Assembly: GCA_038373865.1 (NCBI GenBank)
Contig: JAXGGA010001626.1
Span: 62,001 to 126,000 of the forward strand
DNA length: 64,000 nucleotides
Origin: Uloborus plumipes
Taxonomy: Eukaryota > Arthropoda > Arachnida > Araneae > Uloboridae
Reading direction: 5' to 3'
The position numbers were made by a program, and so were the translations under genes. Of this stretch, positions 50,673 through 64,000 are shown one piece after another. Within the stretch, counting starts at the first letter, position 1. Each line of letters opens with the position of its first letter. The notes under the pieces are model-generated. The model had not been told where the DNA came from, did no database searches, and saw nothing but the letters and a program-made list of their open reading frames with translations.

Positions 50673-53600
50673 TTCATTAGTTACGACTTACTGGACATTA
50701 CAATTGTTGTGAACTTCATTTATAGATTAGCATCCATTTTGATGCTGTGATGGACGCTATCACGTGGACAGGCGTATGACGTCAACAATCAATTGAAACT
50801 AACGGTTTGCCTTTCATTCTACTAACGTTGCGTTTAAGTCAACAAGTATGCTGGAACCAAATAAAAGTACTTGGCAGTTTTTTTTTCTTTTATCAGCACA
50901 ACCTGAACTGAAAACGAATGCTGGCATAATGTTTTCTTTATCTTCACTTAATTATTACATGAGTAATTTTTAGTGTTAATGTAAAATTTCTATCGCATAC
51001 TTTAACAAAAAAATATATTTTTAAGCGAAAACACTAGTCAAGACTTGAAAATAAATTTATCACAACGAAAAGATTTACTTTTCAAACTTTCTCAGTTTAT
51101 CTACTTTTTATTGTTTGTTTTCTTATTGACTGGTTCTTTAAAACTATTTTTAGCCAAAATACTTGCGTACAAGTTAAATTCTTTTAATTTAATTGCTGTT
51201 TGCTCAGCTAAAATATTTCAAATGCTGGTTTAATACAGTTAAATCATATTATACATGGCATTGAGTAGTGTTTTTGTGATTAGTTTCTTGTTTGAAACAA
51301 ATTAATTGGATAGAACTAAATTTTACTGATCTACTTTTCTAAGTTTTATATTTTAGTACATTGTTTCCTAGATTCGGTTTAGTTACTTAATTAATTTCCA
51401 ACAAATGTTGATTTTTATTGGTCAGAATGTTGCGGCTGTCCCACTCTATGACGTATATGGAAAGGGACAGCCACTCTCCATACTCCACTCCCTCCCATAT
51501 TGTTTTTTTACTGCATTCCCTCCTTTCCTTTCTCCTTTAATTAATGTTTTTAAACTATGATTTCACAGCTATTCTGAGATGTAACAATAACTCAAATTAT
51601 AAAAAAAATCTTCAATTCATAATTAAAATTCTTTTAATTCATCCTCTTTTTTGTTGTTGTTGTTGTTTCGGAACATACTTGATCTTCAAATGTTGTGTTT
51701 TAAAACTATTTTGTTCTGTTTTAACATTTGAAGATTTTAGGTATACTTCTAAATAAAACACCATTTAAAGACCACCAAAATCCCAAATACAGACTCGGAC
51801 AGTCGTGTTTTTCACTAAACTGACTGATACATCTTTTACTGACTGATACATCTTTTATCTGGTGTTATTTTTGTCTAACATTAGGCTGCTTGCACGAAAT
51901 ATTTTTAACTATTTGCCGCGGATATTTTTCCTTTTTGTTTTTCTTTTCAAATGCTTCTAGTGTAATATTTTCAACTTAATCTGTGCAACAACTTCTCATA
52001 TATTCATATATAATTACAGATTATACCTATTTATCGTATGTTAGAAATATTATATATTTTCAAATTTCTATAAATGACTGAATTCTATGGATTCACCCTA
52101 TGTAATATGTTACTTACGGAAACTTTTCAAAAGCCTAAGTTTTCGTCTTCTCACTGTACAATATTACCTCTGGTTCTTTTAAGAATTTCTCTTTGATACT
52201 GATGACAATGCGTTCAATGACAGAATACATGTTTGCGTTCTTTTATGTACGTTAATTGCTTTCCTAATCTTATTTTTTAGTTTAAAATTTTGAGTTAGGT
52301 ATCGTTGTGGTTTCTATGCTATAGCATATAGAGTATACTCTATACATTTAATGCGCTTCTACTTTATTTAAGCGTTTTGTTGTTGTGGGTATCCCATGAA
52401 AAATTCAACAATATAACTCTATAGATACATAATGCAAAAAATTTAAAAGTCACAGCTCTTTGAAATAATTTTAGCTATGGTGATTGTCAGTATAGAGTGC
52501 AAATCGTCCGAAGAATTATCTAAACAGTGCATTGCAACATTCAACCTTTGCCAAATAGTGCATCACAACTATCACAGCATTCAAAACTCCAAGGCATGAT
52601 GTGGAGTTCACATGACGTATGAATAATTGCAGACTTTGTGGTACTTTTTCTACAGTTAGGAAAAATGTTACTCTTGTGGTTCCTCATCCTTAGTCAGGTC
52701 ACAATAGCAGCTAATTTCCTGTCAATATTAAGTTCTGTAACTTCGTGTTGTACTTTCAATTTTGAAAAGAATCGGTAAGTTAAGTTTTGCCGAGGCATTT
52801 ATGTCAGCAAGGACGGTAGGGTCTAGTTTTATCCTAACCTCGGCGTTTATTTTTTATTTTTTTCAGCAAAATGTTGGTTTAAAAATTTCTTTACTTTGAG
52901 AGCATTTAAAGCTCTATTTTACCTATTCTTTATTTCTTTGTATTGTTTATATGCCTTTTTTCAGTGTTTTCACAATGTTTTTATCTCCTCGCTTTACTTT
53001 TTAAAATTTGTTGATGTTTCTATAAGATTGTGTATAAGTTTGTCTTCAACTGTTTGAATTTAATTAATGCTACGTCAGATACTTTTGAATGTACAAATTC
53101 ATAATATCTAGCTTCGTTTTAAACTGTATAGTGTATATAACGAACTTACGGCTACTATGCACGTTTTGAAAGAGTATTTGTACATTTTTTACTAGTACTT
53201 TATATAAAAAGCTAGAAGAAAAGTCTTGTATCAACCGTTTCAAAAAAAAAAAAAAAAAAACTGCCAAGTTCTCGATTTTCTATTGTTTATGCATCAATGA
53301 TGAGTTGCAGACTGTGGTGCCAATTTGACACTTTTGCTGCTCATACTTTTCTACGCCATTTTATACACGATCTCGATGTAAAGAAGGTTGAAACTTTATT
53401 ATGTTTATAACAAGAAGTACTTCGGCTTGAATGTTTGAAGCGATGTGTGATGTAGACAGTGCTTGCCAAAGAATGATATAGATTTAGATATTATACGCTA
53501 TTTAGATGTGTACATATTTTTCTTTTGGAACTTATTTATACTAAGCCTTATTTTCTTGCTTACTAATTTTGAAATAAAATACAAAAGTATATTTAATTAC
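50673..53600 (+). other. sDscam: probable 3' untranslated region, end not fixed
   Basis: No coding potential is seen after the TAA. Candidate poly(A) signals AATAAA occur at 50860-50865 and 53573-53578, so the 3' UTR may be about 0.2 kb or about 2.9 kb long. The stretch is AT-rich with a few simple runs (a T run at 50879 and an A run at 53242). No repeat structure comparable with the introns was seen, which is compatible with a long 3' UTR. Confidence 0.4.
50860..50865 (+). terminator. candidate proximal poly(A) signal AATAAA
   Basis: AATAAA lies 188 bp after the stop codon and is followed within 20 to 30 bases by a long T run ending in TTTTTTTCTTTT, a plausible downstream U-rich element. 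Cleavage near 50880 would give a very short 3' UTR. Confidence 0.4.
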
Positions 53601-56500
53601 AACCTGTGTTTTTTAAATTCTCTAAATAAGTTCGTATAGGTCAACTTCACCCAAAAAAATGGTTTGCACGTTTCAAATTTAAAAAGCTAATCTCTTCACG
53701 TGTTACTATTATCGTTTATTAAACATGCTATTATTAAAGAAAAAAAAAACCTTGTTTATTTATTTTCCTAATTGAGGTTTTAGTATTTTTTTTTAGAAGT
53801 ACTTTCAGTTGCTCAGATATTCATACATTGTAGTGAATATTTTATTGTACATATCCAACAGAGATAAAATTATTCCCTGAACTTAACTCATATTGTCTTT
53901 CTTAAATTCTACAAATTTATACTATATAGCATAAAGTTGTCTCATCCATATGTAAGAGAATATTTTAATCGTGTTTCAGATTTATTTGAGCTGAAAAACA
54001 ACAAAAGGAAGTTATAAAATTTCATATTATGTGTAATTACTGCAAGTCATTTGTATTAAACTGTTTAAAAACGCAGGTATTGGTAAGCAAGAAAATATGC
54101 ATTTGCCTTTGTGTTCTTTATTGTATAAAATATTCTTTGTAAATATTTTGAGGTATGTACCATTATGTAATTTTGCACACAATTTACCTATTTGATCAAT
54201 CATGTCAGCAGTAATATACTGGAAAGTTGGAGGAAATTTGAATTTCTGTAATCTAAATGCAGTTCCTGTGGTAAAATAAATGTTTATTTATTGAACAGCA
54301 GTAAATGTAATTAATAAACGTTTTGACCTCTGAGCTATAAGAGTAACTATTATTTTAGATCTAAAAGCGTTTCTGCGCAAAGTGAAAAAGATGCAATAAA
54401 TGTGTGTTTGAACTTTTTGAATACATTCAAGAAATATTCTGAACCTAGTCACTAGATAATTTTTATGCTTAATTCTCTCGCACTTTAAGAAAAAAGTACA
54501 TTAATGTATGATGTATCTTAATAGGATGAAATGCATACATCAATGATGAGATTTTGTTAAAATAAATAAATAAAATAAAAACCGTTGCATTCAAGTATAA
54601 AACGTTGTGCACATTCAATTACCGATGAAAGTATGATTTTATAGTAAGAAGAAAATATGTTGATTATAATTAAGTAAAAGTTCTAAAGCTACATTATTTT
54701 GAAGTTCAAAAGAAAAAAATACTAATGAGCGATGACCTAAAAACTAATTTAGCCGGTATTTTAAGATTTCCTGGTAGAAGTTGAAAACTGAGGAGACAAG
54801 TTTGAAGCCAAATTATGAACGCTATTTATTTTATTTCAAGAACAGTATTAACCAAATAACACCTTTTACTGCTAAATTATAGCTGCCTTAAAGCAATGGT
54901 GTCTATAAGGAAACTAACCGGCTTGAATATGTCTACAACGTTTGTTGGAGAGCAGTGACGTAGAAGAAACAAATTTATTTTGCTTAAAAGTGATTGAAAC
55001 TAAGTAAATTTTAACAAACAGAATTCTTTATATCATCTACTATTATTTAATGACTTTCAACAAAAGTGCCATAAATATTTTAGAACGAAAAAAACGTCAC
55101 TGATCGTTTTGGTTGTCCTTTTTGACTAAGTTGTTTCACATTTAAAAAAAATGGAGTAAAAAAAAAAGAGTCGCAAATAATTATGTTTTTAGTTAATTTT
55201 CATTCATGTCTTGCTCATGTTTGAACTATTTACACAGAGAATTGATTGTGGCTTGCTCTTTTTATCTTTTCTAGCAGCCAGTTGCAAGCAGTTCATGGCT
55301 TACATGAAATACAAAATTCAGCTTGTAATATAACTCAGTGGTTATAAAACGTCTCTTAACTTATAACTTGAACTAAGTGCCCTGTATCTGAACAAATAGT
55401 TTTTGTATTATTTAATCATTATTATTTATCATTTCATGTTATACCTTAAGATATGTCATCTATGCAAATTCACTTTCAACTTTCTTGTAAAGAAAGTTTA
55501 TATTTAGTAAATCTTTAATTTTTTTTAACTGTCAGGGATGTTAATAATCAGAGCGTTTTTTGATGTGAATCTCAGAAAATAAAACAATTTAAATTAAAAG
55601 CGTTTTCTTTTTTAATCCATACACAATCATTTTAACACAGCATTTCTTTTTGAAAAATGTATACCTTGTTCAAAACAATTTTACGAAAAAAAATATGAAT
55701 AAAATTGCAACATTAAGGGAAAATATGGATCACAGCGTTTTCTAAATTATGCATCGTGGGCCATTAGTGAGTCACAGGTTGAATGTCGGCGGACGGTGGC
55801 ACTGTTTTAATCTATATGTATACTGTTCGCAGAGAAGAGAGACCGAAAGTAAACAGATTGCCAAAAGGATTGCCACTATCTCACTTTTAGGGACGTATTC
55901 GCTTCCTGATTGACATCAATTTATTTTTGTTCAAGCCAAGCACTGGATTTACTTGGACTAATGGCGCATTTCTTTGCTTATGTCTAGTCCATATTTCTCG
56001 TAAAAGTAATATGCTTTCACATTCAGTGATATTTTCAGGATAGCCATTTTTTTTCTTAACTGGGTTGGACTATGCAAAAAATGACCTTAATAAAAAGGTT
56101 ATTTCAACCAATGAAAGATATCAGAGGAACTGTCATTTGTTAGGCATTTTTCATACAAATTGCATATTTGTAAGATAAATATTTTTAGCGATTACGAAGG
56201 GAGAATGTCCTACATCAAATCTCCGTCTGTACCTTACCGTTTTAGTTTTTCCATTTTCATTTGTTTTTTCACGGTTATTTCACATTCGACACCTTTATCA
56301 TAGGTGTCGATTGTAAAACAAGGGTGAATAAGGGTAACACTTTCATTTCTTCATTATATATTTTCAACCAAAACCTCCTCCACCTCACCCTGACTTTCTA
56401 CTTTTTAGTTTTTCTTTCGTGTTCCTTTTTACAACTGATTTCTATACGGCACATGCTTTATGCATGCATTTTATTAAGCAACCACTATTGATTATTATTT
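53601..56500. other. downstream AT-rich region without recognised gene
   Basis: Plain AT-rich sequence with poly(A)/poly(T) runs. No exon, RNA gene or paired repeat was recognised. Confidence 0.5.
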
Positions 56501-56529
56501 TCACTTGATTTCTCCTTTTTACTTTCTTC

Positions 56530-57230
56530 TATATCTATTATACAGAAAAAAGTGTTTGGTTCGGGAAAATTTTTGAATTCCGACGATTCGTGGTGTACCG
56601 AGTCCATGTTGATCATTTTTGGAAAATGTGTGTTTGTGTGTGTGTCTGTGAGCCCATGTGTTTATATGTGTGTGGCAAATTTTATGGCCGCTCCAGCGAA
56701 AAAACTACTGCATGAAATTGAACATAACTTAAAACACATATGTGCCCCGTGACCTCATGTGAACTTGTGCCGATTACATTAGGGAACAAGTTCCTCCAAG
56801 GACGGTTCAGCAATAGTACGTTTTCTGCGCTTCAGGTGACTTCTGTATCTCTAGAAAAACTGGCAGAATCAAACAAAACTTGGCCCATTGGTAGATCCTA
56901 TCAGGTTCAGGTTCTGATGCAATTGTAGTATAAATATCTCAAAGAGGGGTTGAGCAAATTCGAACGTTTTGCTTATTACTTGTGACTGCTATTTCTCGAG
57001 AAGTAATGAACGTAATAAAACAAAAATTGACCCGCATGTAGACCTTAAAGATTAAAAGAACTGATTTAATTTTGGCACTAGTAGCTTAAAAAGGGGTGGG
57101 GCAATCGCACGTTGCTCTTTTTATCATTGCAAACTGCTATTTCTCAAGAAATATTGCTGCGATTTAAATGAAATTTGAAATAAGTGAACCTGCATCGAAA
57201 CAAACCCCGATTCAATTTGATGTCTATCGC
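56530..57230. repeat. diverged copy of the 62.6-kb repeat family
   Basis: It opens with CTATATCTATTATACAGAAAAA, close to TCTATATCTAATATATAGAA at 63477, and continues with blocks such as CTGCATGAAATTGAACATAA, CTCATGTGAACTTG and ATTACTTGTGACTGC that parallel the repeats at 62601 and 63609. It is strongly diverged. Confidence 0.5.
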
Positions 57231-58750
57231 TCCCGGGGGGAGGGATATTTTTGAGATTTTTTCGGCTAGTTAAAGCAACAATGTGAAAGATAAATCCCAT
57301 TAAAATACGCTATTTAATTGTTAGCAAAACATCGGAAAACTTTCAAAAACTTAAAGTTTTATCTGTTGACTTCTTTTATTTGCAAACAAATAAAATGTTT
57401 AAATCATTTTAGTATTTCACAATTATATCCAATTTCGCTCTTTGATTGTGTTTTTCCAGGGTTATTTTGATAATTAGAAAATTGGAGCTATCTTCAAATA
57501 TTTACACTAGCATTTTATTTGGTAATTAATCCCGTTGTTTTATGGTAACTCCATGCAAATAAATACTTATCTAGTCTTTTATTTATGTATGTAGATGAGG
57601 AGCATTCCACGAGCAAGCATTTTTGCCAAAAATTCAATGCCAAGGAATTAAGATCGCCTATATCAAATGATCGAGTTCTTCCTGTTTTTGAACATAGCAG
57701 AATTTTATAGTGGTGATTACATGAGCGGTATACGTAAGATATAAGAATTCATATCATTGATATAGAAGAACGTTTCTTGATGGCCATAACATACTAGTTT
57801 CTTTTAAAAACTCCTGAAATCGTCAAACCGCATTAATTTCATTCTCTAAGCCATTTTTTGTAAACATCAAAATTATTTTAACTAAAAAGTTAGCGAATAC
57901 ATTTAGATGAACTGAACTGATTAAAAATACTAAGTCATTGGAGAAATCAACAGCACTATGCGGCGTAGTCCAACATGCGTCACCATTTTTGCTTCATGTA
58001 AAAAAAAACTAATAATATTGACATAAACATGGTATCGAAAGTATGTCAATTAGAAATCACTGTTTTGCATTCCCATTAACCATGATGAAGGAGAAACATT
58101 AATGCAGTTTTGATTTATTATTTATAATATATAATAGTTAATGTTTCCATTTGTTTGCAAATTGTTTAAGAAACAAGTTACCATTTGTTACGTTATATTA
58201 AAAGTTATCTTATTTATCCTTTTTTCTTCTTCTAGTTTACTTCAGTTCAGGATCTTGTTGCTTGTTTAATCTCCACACAGTCTATATTTAAAGAAAACGT
58301 CTTACTTCTAATTAGTGAAATGTAGACGACTTTTAAACTTACACAGACAATTATTTGTTTTTGAAGAAAAAGTTATTCTGTAATGTGAACCAGAGCGGGA
58401 ATCTAAACATAGTTGCTTGCAGATTTTTTTTTTTTTTTTTTTTTGCTGTTATTATAAAACGTGTTGAAAATAATGTAAATAACATTTAATTTTTAGCTGA
58501 AAACAATTTTTCTCAGCCAGTTGAAATTTTCTCTGAATTATTCATTAAAATGTTTTCGAAAAAAAATTCGTGTTTTCATACTTGAACTCTTGTGCAATTA
58601 ACTGTGCGTATTTTATTTAACTTGTTTAAATTCTAGAAATAAACTCGTGTTGTTAATCATTTGGCGTGAAAACATCAACTAATTATGTTCATCTTGCATT
58701 AATTGATGGGGTGAATGTTTTTTTTTTTTTTTTGTGATGACATACCTTCA

Positions 58751-58894
58751 ATTAAGCAGTTACTTACCACCTCTAAGTCTGGGCTAAGGCAAAATGCATG
58801 CTCTGCATTGCATGTATTCCGCCTGTACTGTAGCTGTGTACTGCATGTATTTTTGCCTTAATCCTGGCTTAGGGGCGATAACTTACTGCTTAAT
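58751..58894. repeat. 144-bp foldback hairpin
   Basis: ATTAAGCAGTTACTTACCAC at the left is mirrored by ATAACTTACTGCTTAAT at the right, and CTAAGGCAAAATGCATG pairs with CATGTATTTTTGCCTTA, with mismatches. Arms are about 48 bp. It is a MITE-like hairpin. Confidence 0.65.
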
Positions 58895-58910
58895 ACCCAA
58901 GCTCTTAATT

Positions 58911-59144
58911 TTACGAGTTATACCGTATCATTTCTGCAATCTCTCTTTGGTGTGCTAATTTTACATTAGCTACCAGTTTTTTAGCACTCTTAGGTTTTTC
59001 AAGACGATATCTGCCTCCGTCTCGGTTGTTTCCTATTCCAGACTGATGAGCACATAATAAGGACGAAACTGCAGCCTCTGGATGGAATAACCGAGCTGCC
59101 GGTGTATTGCATATATCTTCGATTGCTGTATCTTCTTGTTCCAT
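58911..59144 (-). CDS. unassigned 77-codon open frame
   Basis: The minus-strand frame reads MEQEDTAIEDICNTPAARLF, then a hydrophilic, Lys/Arg-rich remainder ending AEMIRYNS. Composition is less AT-driven than other chance frames, and an in-frame stop lies six bases upstream of the ATG. It ends 17 bp from the hairpin at 58751-58894. No family is recognised. It may be a chance frame, a repeat fragment or a small exon. Confidence 0.2.
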   Translation of the reverse strand: MEQEDTAIEDICNTPAARLFHPEAAVSSLLCAHQSGIGNNRDGGRYRLEKPKSAKKLVANVKLAHQREIAEMIRYNS

Positions 59145-59384
59145 TGAATTTATACCATGTTAGTGGAGGCTACTATTTCCTTTTTTTCAAACTGAACGCT
59201 AAAAATTTATTTTCGAGTTTAAAGTTGCCAAAATCATTTGGCAGCAAAATATGAGATTTTTTTACCTGAAAGCAAAGGAGGGAGGGGTAAGTTTGTTGTA
59301 CGAGTTCCTCGGAATATTATTTTGAAAAAAAAAATAACTCATACCCTCAAACTCGAGCCATGATTGTGGCGAAACAATAAAAAA

Positions 59385-59640
59385 TTCTCACAGTTTTTTT
59401 TTTTTTTTTTTTTGACTCGTAACTGGCTCTTTGACTACAAAACAGTTATCTCGGAATTCTCGAATTTGCGGCCACAAAATCTGGTCTGGTCACATACATA
59501 CAGGCACACTCACCCACACATTTTCCAAAATAGTCAAAATGGACTCAACACACCTCAAAACGTGCAGATCCGTCGAAATTCGAAAATTTTAACGAATCCA
59601 ATACTTTCTTCTGTATACTAGATATAGAAAAAAGTAACAA
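59385..59640 (-). repeat. inverted copy of the TATATCTAGTATA repeat family
   Basis: The right border TCTGTATACTAGATATAGAA, with AATCCAATACTTT just inside, is the reverse complement of the border at 63477 (TCTATATCTAATATATAGAA, GGTATTGGATTC). Further inside, GGACTCAACACACCTCAAAA mirrors the CAGGTGTTTTGAATCCATTC block at 63547. Confidence 0.6.
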
Positions 59641-61489
59641 GCAATCTTGCCAGAACGATTCAGGAAGTGAATTGTCTAGTAGTTAATTTCGAAACACGTG
59701 GCCTATAGGTAGGAAGAAATATACTCAGAAGTTTCAGGTATTTGTTTCCAAACTTGTTGATCGTCTACCTTTTTCATTTCATTGACCTATTTCTTGCTGA
59801 TGCTATGAAAACCGAAGATTTCTTGCTGTTATCCCTGTACCGTAAAACAGATACTTTTACAAATGTCGTTCTGATTTTGTTACGATTGCACTTCCATAAG
59901 AGAGAAAATTATATAAAGGAGTAGAATATTAAAAGCTTAAATCCAAAAATGTCCAATTATTCCAGGATGACGTTTCGTTTTGCAACATAACCACTATTTT
60001 TCCCCTACAAAAATGTCCGTATTCAATCTATCACCAGTTTTAATCTTTTTCCATAATCCTTCTTTTTAAGTAAACTTCCTTTGGCGATTTCAGAGTTAAT
60101 AACTCACACAGTTTAAGCATTAACCTAAATCTGGAACTTCGATACCGATTTACCATACTTTCTCCATTTTGGCAGAGCACCAAGAAATTGCTAGAATCAG
60201 CCCTTTGAGTGGACTCTTGGCAGACTATTTTTAACGCTTCGGATAGATATAGTGGAATAGTTCCTGGATTTTTTTTTTCCATTACCGAAAATTTTCCATT
60301 CGAAAAGTTTACCATTAGGCAACGCCTTTGATTTTTTTAGGGATCTGGAAAAATAAGCACGGGATGCGTTGGAACTGGTTGGAGTACGGCCAAAGGAAAG
60401 AATGAATGACTTTTGACTAGTTCACGTGTAATTTTCTGTTACATAGATTTCCCCAGGTAAACGAAAAGTGGATGAAAATTAAAGTGATTGGCCATTATGA
60501 GCGAAATTCAGGATAATCCATGAGCTGTTTCTTTAAATTTTATGATCAATCAGTAAATGTTCCCATTAGCGTAATTTGTCTTTTACAGTTAAATATAATA
60601 GCTTTTGAGAAAAATAATGGCTTTCACAACTTCGAAAATATTGTAATTTTTGCTAATGAGTTCATATATTAATAATCATTATTCACTTGTCAGCGTTGTA
60701 TATTTTGTAACAATATGCAGACAACTGATTTATTTAATCATAAGTATATTTTAAAAAAAATATACACTGCTGCAAACACACACACACACACAGTTTAATC
60801 AATTTGAAAAACAACTAGCTAATAATTATATGAAACAGTTAAGAAAATGTACCTGATTCTAAGTGTATGTAAATATATATAATATTGAAAAATCTAATCT
60901 GCATAAAAAGATTGTTCTTAACGAGGTTTGTTTGTGCTGAAAATATCAGTTAAATAGAGCGAAAAATATCGAAATCTTTTGTATTTTATGCATTTATTCG
61001 TTCTGTTTAGCCCTTGCTCCTGAAAAAAAAAATAGAGAGAGAGAGAGAGAACACTACAATGCTATCTCTATGTCAATTCATTTTTATTCATTACTCATTT
61101 CCCTCACCCCTGTGTGTCACTAATAACGTGTGTAAATGCGCCCTGCTTGATGCGTAAACGTGCCTCGTGTGCGGACAGGTTTACGCAACAGACTTTGACC
61201 AAAAAATTATTTTTTTGACGCTTAAATATTCAAACAGGAGAAAAAACTGAATGCACATTGCACAAACTTAAACTTTATTAACTGCTTTATAATACTATAA
61301 CGTCAAAAAATTTCCTGAACAAAAACCAAAAAAAAAAAAAACAACGTTAACATGCCCGGTCAACCCTAATTATATTTTGATTTCAAAGCATTTTTTTCTA
61401 CAAACATTTGATACCAACACACAATTTTTTCCACCACAGGCGTTTTCGATTATTTATTTAAAAAGTAAAAATCGACCCACCCTAACACA

Positions 61490-61745
61490 CATACGCACAT
61501 ACATACGCACATACATACCTACATACAGACGTCACGAGAAACTCGGGATAAATAACTCGGTGATGGTTAGAATGGATGTTTCAGCTCTTTATACATTCAT
61601 AGGTACATATGCAAGTGGTAATGGGTCGAAAAAACTACTCAACATTCATTCGGGGGGTGAGCAAAATAGAAATTTAGACCGAAAATTGAGTGAAATTTTA
61701 TCGCGATTGCAATGTATCCCTTTACTACGTAAAAGTAAACAAAAG
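61490..61745 (-). repeat. fourth copy of CGCCAA-type repeat, first part only, inverted
   Basis: Read on the minus strand it matches 2625-2850: TTTACGTAGTAAAGG, a TCGCGA patch, GCTCACCCCCCGAATGAATG, ATGTACCTATGAATG and GACGTCTGTATGTA. The TTGGCGA core is missing. A 199-codon plus-strand frame running through it (61377-61976) is not considered a gene. Confidence 0.75.
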
Positions 61746-62600
61746 AAAAATAAACACACAAGATCTTCATTTACAAGGAGTTATTCATTCCCTGCTCCGT
61801 CAATCCTTCCCTTTAATAGGTTCTCTTTTCCGGCAATATTTGTTGCATTATATTTAATTGCAATTTTTTTAAAAGACAACGATGTTGCAGTTTATATTAA
61901 TATTCGCTTTATATATATTTTTATAGAAAAATATATTTTTATAAAACTTTTTCCGTCACTTTTAATGCAAGCTTAATCTTCATTTTTACACATTTCAAAT
62001 AACCAAATCTATTTCTATGGTTAACAAATCTTTCATATCAGATGAGCAGCATAACTCACCAGGGTCTAAGATCCCAAACACAATGATATTCGTGAGAATC
62101 CGAAACTTTTATGAATCTTTCAAAATGGATCAGTCCCTCCCTAATACAGATAAAGTTAATTAAAGAATGATATATTGAACATTCGCAACACTGATGAATG
62201 ATACAAACCTTTCTGCCACCTATTATTGAGCAAGCTCATTTTCTTTTCAACCGTGTATCACGCGATATCTTCGTTCCGATTATCTTCGACTAAATTCTTC
62301 AATGTCATTTTCTCATGATATATTTCTTGTTAATGTTAGGTAAGAAAATGGAGTCATTCTTCATCAACGATGGTACAATTTGAGGCAAATTTTATTATTC
62401 ACAACTTATGACGTTTTTCTCATCAAATATAATTATACTAATTCAAGTGAATATTTTTTGAAAAACTATTGCTACGAGCTTATGTTCTCCCCTCCTCCTT
62501 TTTTCATCATGTTCATAGCTAGTATTTTGACTACTTTTTGGGATGTTAAACCAATGGATTCATGAACATAATTGTTTCTGATATCAACAGAAAAAAATAA

Positions 62601-64000
62601 GTTATTTTGTGGCCTCTATAGCGCAAAAACATTTGCATGAAACAGAACGAAACTTATTACAGATATGTACCCCTAAGTGATTTTATGTTTATTAGTTTTT
62701 AGCGCCAATTTCTTTTCTATGGTGAAGAAATAGAACGTTTTCTTTGTTGTGCACTACTACTTTATCTCAGAAAGGCAAGGATGGATTCAGAAGCAAATTG
62801 AACCATCAGAAACCTGAGAGGGAACACGCGCTAATTTAATCTTGGTGGCAATAGCTCAAAGCGGTGGAGCAATCGAAAGTTTTTTCTCATTACTTGTGAA
62901 TGCATCCTTGTCTCTCGAAGTAAATCAAGGATTCAAACAAAAGTCCGTCCATATGTAGACCTCGCAAGATCTGATTTGATTTTCGCGCCAATAACTTAAG
63001 TAAGTTGGTGCAATTGAACATTCTTTCCTGTGAGCTACGAATGATACATGCAAGGAAGTAACGCTACAATTTAGATGAAATTTGGAATATATTTGCAGAC
63101 ATGAACGAAAGAGACGCGCTGTCTCGATTCGTACTTTAGAGGCTGTTCACAAATCATGCTACGCTTTAAAGAGGTTCGTGAAATTATAAATTTGTGCTCA
63201 GTGGAAGAGAAGGGGTAAGAAGAAATATAACATCAGTCATTTTTTAATAAAAATATGTTTATTAAAAAAATAGCGTAACATGTGTCAAAGGGGGGAAGGG
63301 GCAAGGTAACTGGGACACCATGTGACAAAGGGAGGAGGGGCTCAAATATGCTGAAAAAAAAATGTGACACCAAGTATGGATATTTTCTCAAGGAAATGTG
63401 CTTAATGGGTGCGACTGCTGCTTTCAAAAACTGCTCCACTGCATGTGATTCGCCCCTCTTAGTTTTTACTTTTTTTCTATATCTAATATATAGAAAAAGG
63501 TATTGGATTCCAAAAACATTACGAAGTTTGACGAATTAGAGTGCTTCAGGTGTTTTGAATCCATTCCGACCACTTGAAAAATGTCCGTCTGTCTATATGT
63601 GCGTGAACGTTATTTTGTGACCTCTATAGCGCAAAAACATTTGCATGAACCAGAACGAAACTTACTACAGATATGTACCCCTAAGTGATTTTATGTTTAT
63701 TAGTTTTTAGCGCCAATTTCTTTTCTGGGGTGAAGAAACAGAACGTTTTCTTTGTTGTGCACAACTACTTTATCTCAGAAAGGTAAGGATGGATTCAGAA
63801 GCAAATTGAACCATCAGATATCTAAGAGGGAACACGTGCTAATTTGATCTTGGTGGCAATAGCTCAAAGCGGTGGAGCAATCGAAAGTTTTTTCTCATTA
63901 CTTGTGAATGCATCCTTGTCTCACGAAGTAAAACAAGGATTCAAACAAAAGTCGGTCCATATGTAGACCTCACAAGATGCAAGATCTGATTCGATTTTCG
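62601..64000 (+). repeat. direct duplication, two copies about 1008 bp apart, running off the window
   Basis: The block starting GTTATTTTGTGGCCTCTATA at 62601 recurs at 63609 (GTTATTTTGTGACCTCTATA) and stays closely matched to the end of the window, with scattered substitutions. Between the copies lie GGCTGTTCACAAATCATGCT (63132) and a border TCTATATCTAATATATAGAA (63477). This looks like tandem insertion of one repeat family. Confidence 0.8.

Noticed and set aside
60040..60315. 91-codon minus-strand open frame starting MVNFSNGKFSVMEKK
   Set aside because: Somewhat protein-like, but no motif, no neighbouring exon and no other support were found.
61377..61976. 199-codon plus-strand open frame, the longest in the window
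   Set aside because: It runs antisense through a known repeat copy (61490-61745) and low-complexity Thr/Tyr and Ile/Phe stretches from AT-rich DNA. No domain is recognised.

Overview
The window is AT-rich eukaryotic DNA from an arthropod, most likely a chelicerate and probably a spider. It carries the 3' end of one large intron-rich gene on the + strand and many mobile-element remnants. The gene is a short Dscam-type immunoglobulin/fibronectin adhesion receptor (sDscam). The chelicerate call rests on its layout (5' signal-peptide/Ig cassettes, then Ig, three FN3 domains, one membrane segment and a short tail). It is an inference from domain order, not from a database match.

Layout of the gene. 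Exons at 986-1105 and 5708-5869 encode one Ig domain, read here as Ig2 of an upstream 5' cassette whose earlier exons lie left of the window. A second cassette follows: a signal-peptide exon (6539-6614), a single-exon Ig1 (8900-9184) and a two-exon Ig2 (12110-12229, 15055-15219). The constant part is Ig3 (18825-18972, 20471-20619), FN1 (23428-23559, 26358-26525), FN2 (27392-27462, 28500-28737), FN3 (29399-29494, 32353-32541), membrane exon (46083-46247) and two tail exons (47439-47629, 50589-50672, stop TAA). All junctions are GT/AG and phase-compatible. From the signal peptide at 6539 the joined reading frame is 2277 nt, or 758 residues plus stop. A possible second signal-peptide exon at about 17515-17627 could splice directly to Ig3.

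Introns and flanks. The introns hold terminal-inverted-repeat elements, foldbacks and satellites. Three elements have hAT-type 8-bp target duplications (28176-28338, 29981-32290, 41425-42253). A minisatellite at about 32980-33960 has units of about 58 bp and twelve perfect CACGTG palindromes. A 3.86-kb inverted-repeat element (35973-39832) carries a broken gene with a cysteine-rich CXC motif. A tRNA-derived SINE lies at 44241-44519. One MITE is inserted inside another at 45230-45936, with a sister copy at 11272-11676. A foldback of about 1.65 kb lies in the last intron (47731-49420), and a 105-bp-arm hairpin at 14014-14276.

Downstream of the stop codon (50672) are candidate poly(A) signals at 50860 and 53573. 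The remaining 10 kb is repeat-rich and without a recognised gene. No rRNA gene, functional tRNA gene or CRISPR array was seen.
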